From contig JBITNC010000001.1 in the NCBI GenBank assembly GCA_050084985.1, positions 42,966,001-43,030,000 of the forward strand: a stretch of DNA of 64,000 nucleotides, written 5' to 3'. Both the position numbers and the translations under genes were made by a program. The DNA is from Nageia nagi. Its lineage: Eukaryota > Pinophyta. Shown in pieces: positions 59,961 to 64,000 of the stretch (position 1 is the stretch's first letter; each line of letters opens with the position of its first letter). The notes under the pieces are model-generated. The model was not told the DNA's origin. It searched no databases and worked only from the letters and a program-made list of their open reading frames with translations.

Positions 59961-59975
59961 AAAATAGCTAAGCAC

Positions 59976-60440
59976 TGCAGAAAGCAGCCTCACAACACTC
60001 CTTACTGACTGCAGTATTACGCAGCAACGGCACATTTCCAGCTAGATCACGGCTCCATTTCACTAGCAGCACATCGTGGGAAAAGTGCAGGAATGTAAAT
60101 AAAAGGATGTGGCCCCTTCTTTCACGATGGCTTCACCTCCCTTCATAAGCATGCACACTTGTTGCTCGGACACGCAACCTCACTTCACCATGCCAATGAA
60201 CTGCTCTCGACGCATTCAACAAGCTTCTCCTCACGTTGTTCAAACGTTCTTCTAACTCCAAGCTTCTCCTTTGCGGAACAAAATCTTACTGATAGGCTAT
60301 TATGTTCACGTCCAGTCTCCTTCAAATAGCAAACCACGTTCATGTCTAAATCTCGTGCTTCTCCACGTCCAATTTTGGGCTCTTTGTATGCAACTTTCTT
60401 CACGTTTGATAGCATGAAATGCATTCCAACTAATAACATT
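59976..60440 (-). promoter_or_regulatory. CpG- and ACGT-rich segment upstream of copia B gag
   Basis: About 17 CpG dinucleotides fall in 60010-60420, against near absence in flanking DNA, and G+C is visibly higher. Six ACGT cores occur at about 60233, 60244, 60308, 60338, 60365 and 60402; on the - strand several read GACGTGG/GACGTGA/AACGTGG, like bZIP or ABRE-type sites. An open - strand frame of 84 codons (60439-60185) matches no family. It could be the leader or U3 of copia B, or a captured host fragment. Regulatory role is inferred. Confidence 0.4.
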
Positions 60441-61181
60441 TCAGATGTTATGCAAGGTTAACCAAGAAGAAAAGGAGGCCCAAACAAAGCTTTTAGTTGG
60501 TGTTAATGAGAAGCATCATGAAATGCACTATGTAAGTCATTAATGATAACACAAAATACATTACAATTTATAACACTTTGGTCATTATGTAAGGTTGACT
60601 ATGAAGAAAATAATCAAAGGAAGGATGAATAATAGCATTTGACTTGAACAATTACAATCGTAAAAAAAATATGGATATCAATGAAAATATTGCATTAGAT
60701 ACATTCTATACAAGAGATCAAGAGCGATTTAAGAGAGTAAAATAAAGGATCAAGATATGCAAACAATGATAAAGATTGACCAACAATCAAAATATTTGAT
60801 TGATCAATGAAGTAACTTAAATACATCGAATGGCACATATTTTTCAAAAATGAATTTTACATTATTTATACCTATCTCAACAAAATTTGGAAAAGAGAAC
60901 ATCAACATTTGAATTTAAGAATTTAAAAGAATAAGTATCAACATAGCATGCATTTAAAATATTTCAAGTTGAACCATGGGCTAAATGTACAGAAAAAGAA
61001 GCAAAATAATTGATATAGATAGGTAATTAAAAGGGCACATTCTTCCTTTAAACATTGGATTCAATTGGATGAACCCAAATTAATTTTATCTTTCAATTGT
61101 ATTGTATAACGTGTGCTTCATATCTCATTTGATCAATGATCACTTTCATGGCAGACCACTCCTCATTCTTGTTACCATATA
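60441..61181. other. AT-rich spacer
   Basis: No gene seen. A short motif, ttatgcaaggttaaccaagaagaaaa at its start, recurs imperfectly about 140 bp later as ttatgtaaggttgactatgaagaaaa. Confidence 0.5.
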
Positions 61182-61823
61182 TGTTAGGTTGTGGAGTCTA
61201 ATTGCATGGGAAGTTGATGTTTCCATTTTGGTGTGACTTCAGAAATAGAATTATACTCCAGTATGCATGATTTTGTGGATTTAATCTTAGCATGTGCATG
61301 CAAGAATAAAATTCAAGGTTGCATAGGAATTGGGTATTTTCTATTTATTATTAGTTCTCCATTAGTAAGCAGTGAGAATCATTATGTAATAGCCATTGTA
61401 TTAGGTTTCTTTGTGAGAGAGAGAAAAGATGTAAATGCTTGGAGACGTATGGTGATCCATATAATGTACTACAACATGGAGATGCAAGGTGATTCCATAG
61501 TGATGTAATGAACTTGGGTAGAACCATAAGTTAAGGGCTTGGTGTAGAGCCATATACAAGGTGATTCCATAGTGTATTGAGAGGAGGTTGCAATTGGTTG
61601 TGTTGTAGGATTATTCCTTCATGGAGATTGTATTGGTGTAATACAATGAACTATATATTTCTTAGTGGATGTAGCCCACATCAAGTGAACCAAGTTATAG
61701 GTTATGTTTTGTCTTATCTTGCATGCATGTTCTTTTCTCTTCTGTTGGTTCTAATATGATTCCATTTTTATTATTAGAAGGGTTTGCTCTCAAAATCTTA
61801 TTTTTATAAACTAGATCCTAACA
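61182..61823 (+). repeat. LTR 1 of the tandem element
   Basis: 642 bp. It aligns with 62573-63341 but lacks about 120 bp in the middle, the part reading tatgggtgagcttggtag in LTR 2. Confidence 0.9.
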
Positions 61824-61825
61824 AT

Positions 61826-61836
61826 TGGTATCAGAG
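61826..61836 (+). other. Primer-binding site 1
   Basis: TGGTATCAGAG two bases after LTR 1, complementary to initiator-Met tRNA. Confidence 0.9.
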
Positions 61837-62560
61837 TGTGTTGGAGGATCTCTCGAAAGGAAAGAAGGGTTTATTTGGTTCAAGTGGGAGCATGATAGAA
61901 GAAGGGAAGATATTCTTGAGAAAGTGTGGTGGGCTCATAACCCACTGATCTTAAAATGGAGATGAAGGAGACTATTTCTAAATGACTATGGATATGTGTT
62001 ATTGGATGATGATCATCCATGCAAGATTGTCGATATAGGCAACTTGGTTAAGCATGCATTTAGAATTTTGGAAGGCTTTGAATATGTGGCAATGAGATAG
62101 TTGGCCACTTCTCTTGCTCTCTCTTCTACAGTTTTGGATGTAGCTTGGATTGGAAAGAAGGTTTCCAATGTATTATTGTTCTTGATTAATGAAGACCAGA
62201 GATTGGAAAAGCAATCGGAGAAATGAAGAAAAACAATGTCTAGGGGGATGGACATGGCAAAGATCATGTTTCATTATGTGTAAGCACGCTATGGGCATAG
62301 TCATAGTTATGTGGATCTTGTTACAATTGGTGATAGTGAAATTATCATGATGCATGGGTGATAATGGAGATGTTGAAATATCATAGTTATGTTGTAGGTA
62401 AGATTAAATGTGTTGTTCATTTATCACAGGAGAAAGTGTGTGGATGACACTAGCGATGGTTCAGAACATGGATACAATCATCTAGAGGAGTTGACATTCC
62501 TTGTTTGGTTGAAGAGGTTCTTTGATGGTTACAACAGCGGTAGAGTTGTGAATCAGTGTC
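61837..62560 (+). other. Interior 1 of the tandem element, non-coding
   Basis: About 720 bp with stops in all frames and no gag or pol motif. It is better conserved with interior 2 than random drift of unselected coding would suggest. Short open frames on either strand (62013-62267, 62173-62355, -) are not recognisable. Confidence 0.7.
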
Positions 62561-62572
62561 CAAGTGGGAGAT
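62561..62572 (+). other. Polypurine tract of the tandem element
   Basis: CAAGTGGGAGAT immediately precedes TGTTAGG of LTR 2. Confidence 0.8.
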
Positions 62573-63341
62573 TGTTAGGTTGTGGAGTTTGATTGCATGG
62601 GAACTTGATGTTTCCAATTTGGTGTGACTCTAGGAATAGAATTATACTCCAATTGTGCATGATTTTGTGGATCTAATTTTAGCATGTGCATGCAAGAATA
62701 GAATCCAAAGTTGCATGGGAATTGGATATTTTCTATTTATTTTAAGTGCTCCATTAGTGAGCGATGAGGATCATTATATAATAGTCATTGTATTAGGTTT
62801 CTCTATGAGAGAGAAAGGATGTAGATGCTTGGAGATGCATGGTGATGCTCCTCCATTACATAGGATGCATGTAATGTACTATAGCATGTAGATACAAGGT
62901 GATTACATAGTGATTAATGAGCTTGGGTAGAACCCTAGGTTATGGGCTTGGTATAGAGCCATATGCTATGAGCTTTAGGTTAGAGTTATGGGTGAGCTTG
63001 GTAGAGAGCTTGCAAAAGGATTGCTTTATGCAAAGTTATAATCATGGTTAGAGTGATTATGTTGTGAGTGAGAAACTCATGGAAAGATACTAGTGTATTG
63101 AGAGGAGGTTGTAGTTGGTTGTGTTGCAGAATTATTCCTTCATGGAGATTGTATTGGTGTAATACAATGAACTAGATATTTCTTGGTGGATGTAGCCCAC
63201 ATCGGGTGAGCCATGTTATATGTTGTGTTTCTTATCTTGCATGCATATATTTTTCTCTTTTGTTAGTTCTAATATGTTTTTGTTTTTATTATTAGAAGGA
63301 TTTGCTCTCAAAATCGTATTTTTATATACTAGATCCTAACA
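62573..63341 (+). repeat. LTR 2 (shared middle LTR)
   Basis: 769 bp, TGTTAGG to CCTAACA, longer than LTR 1 by ~127 bp. It serves both as 3' LTR of unit 1 and 5' LTR of unit 2. Confidence 0.9.
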
Positions 63342-63343
63342 AA

Positions 63344-63354
63344 TGGTATCAAAG
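63344..63354 (+). other. Primer-binding site 2
   Basis: TGGTATCAAAG after LTR 2, one transition from the site after LTR 1. Confidence 0.85.
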
Positions 63355-64000
63355 GGTGTTGGAGGATCTCTTGAAAGGAAAGAAGGGTTTCTTTGGTTCG
63401 AGTGAAAGCATGAAAGAAGCAGCAAAGATATTCTTGAGAAGGCATGGTGGTCTCATAATCCATTGATCTTGGAATGGAGATGAAGGAGATTATGTTTAGG
63501 TGACTATGGACATGTGTATTGGATGATGATTATCCATGCAAAATTGTCAATATAGGCAAATTGGTTAAGCATGCATTCATAAATTTGGAAGGCTTTGGAT
63601 ATGGGGCAAAGAGATAGTTGGCCACTTCTCTTGTTCTTTCTTCTATAGTTTTGGATGTAGCTTGGATTGCAAAGAATGTTTCTAATTTATTGTTCTTGAT
63701 TGCGGAAGACTAAATATTGGCAAAGTAATGGGAGCAATGGAGAAAAAGAATGTCCAAGGGGATGGACATGTCACAATCATGTTACATTGTGTGAGCATGC
63801 TATGGGTGCAATCATAGTTATGTGGATCTTGTTACGAATGGTGATAGTGTAATCATCATGATGCATGGGCAATTATGGAGATGTTGAAATATCATAGTTA
63901 TGTGGTAGGTAAGATTATGTTGTTTGTTGAAGAAAGAAGAAAGTGTATGGATGACACTAGTGTTGTTTCAAAACATGGATACAACCATCTGGAGGAGTTA
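63355..64000 (+). other. Interior 2 of the tandem element, truncated by window end
   Basis: Colinear with interior 1 (for example gtgtatggatgacactag near 63940 against gtgtggatgacactag at 62438). The window ends about 75 bp before the expected next LTR. Confidence 0.8.

Larger units (their letters stand above)
55639..59975 (-). mobile_element. copia element B, 5' end not found
   Basis: On the - strand gag, protease, integrase, RT and RNase H run in copia order from 59960 to 55860, then a purine tract and a 200-bp 3' LTR. Coding frames are longer and better preserved than in A1 or A2. No matching 5' LTR or tRNA primer site is found above 59960; sequence there changes sharply in composition. 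The element is 5'-truncated or its LTR lies beyond recognition. Confidence 0.9.
61182..64000 (+). mobile_element. Tandem pair of a short non-autonomous LTR element, cut by window end
   Basis: The order is LTR (61182-61823), interior (61824-62572), LTR (62573-63341), interior (63342 to the window end). LTRs start TGTTAGG and end CCTAACA, a perfect 7-bp inverted repeat. Each is followed by a tRNA-Met-type primer site, and the first interior ends with a purine tract. The interior is only ~750 bp and has no recognisable protein. The repeat period is 1391 bp. The second interior matches the first almost to its end, so a third LTR is expected about 75 bp beyond the window. Confidence 0.88.

Overview
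This window is AT-rich, CpG-poor nuclear DNA from a plant, almost certainly a seed plant with a large repeat-rich genome (a gymnosperm would fit, but the sequence alone does not settle it). The evidence is Ty1/copia elements with initiator-Met-tRNA primer sites, Ty3/gypsy pol with a chromovirus-like signature, plant L1-type LINE domains, and a degenerate DYW-class pentatricopeptide-repeat (PPR) gene. I see no intact host gene, no tRNA or rRNA gene and no CRISPR array. Every recognisable coding sequence is broken by stops and frameshifts.

Layout. 1-3841: AT-rich DNA without recognisable genes. 3842-12973: a structurally complete copia element (A1, + strand) with two 489-bp LTRs, primer site, polypurine tract, a 3-kb leader, broken gag and pol, an insertion in gag and a compound tandem array before the 3' LTR. 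14413-17000: a degraded LINE (+). 22280-23620: a PPR-DYW pseudogene (+). 25080-26150: a ~275-bp tandem repeat.

26170-50400 is a four-layer nest. A chromovirus-like gypsy (- strand; pol at 26.2-29.6 kb, gag/protease at 49.2-50.4 kb) is split in its protease by a copia element (A2, +; 29641-49226). A2 is split in its reverse transcriptase (RT) by a gag-only gypsy element (-; 34133-48030) with gag of the kind found in Tat/Ogre elements. That element carries a long decayed reading frame on its opposite strand, and this frame is split in turn by a non-coding LTR element (-; 38187-43943) with a perfect GCATG target duplication and an interior built largely of four unrelated minisatellites.

50.4-55.6 kb holds a foldback MITE and a dispersed duplicated segment of unknown nature. 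55639-59975 is a third copia element (B, -), the best-preserved coding region of the window. 59976-60440 is a CpG- and ACGT-rich island unlike anything around it. 61182-64000 is an LTR-internal-LTR-internal tandem of a short non-autonomous LTR element, cut by the window edge.

The elements do not cooperate as a pathway; they record successive insertions. Insertion order follows from the nesting. LTR comparison (about 30 differences in 489 bp for A1; visibly more for the gag-only element) gives relative ages. All domain calls come from reading translations by eye and comparing with known family motifs. No database search was run.
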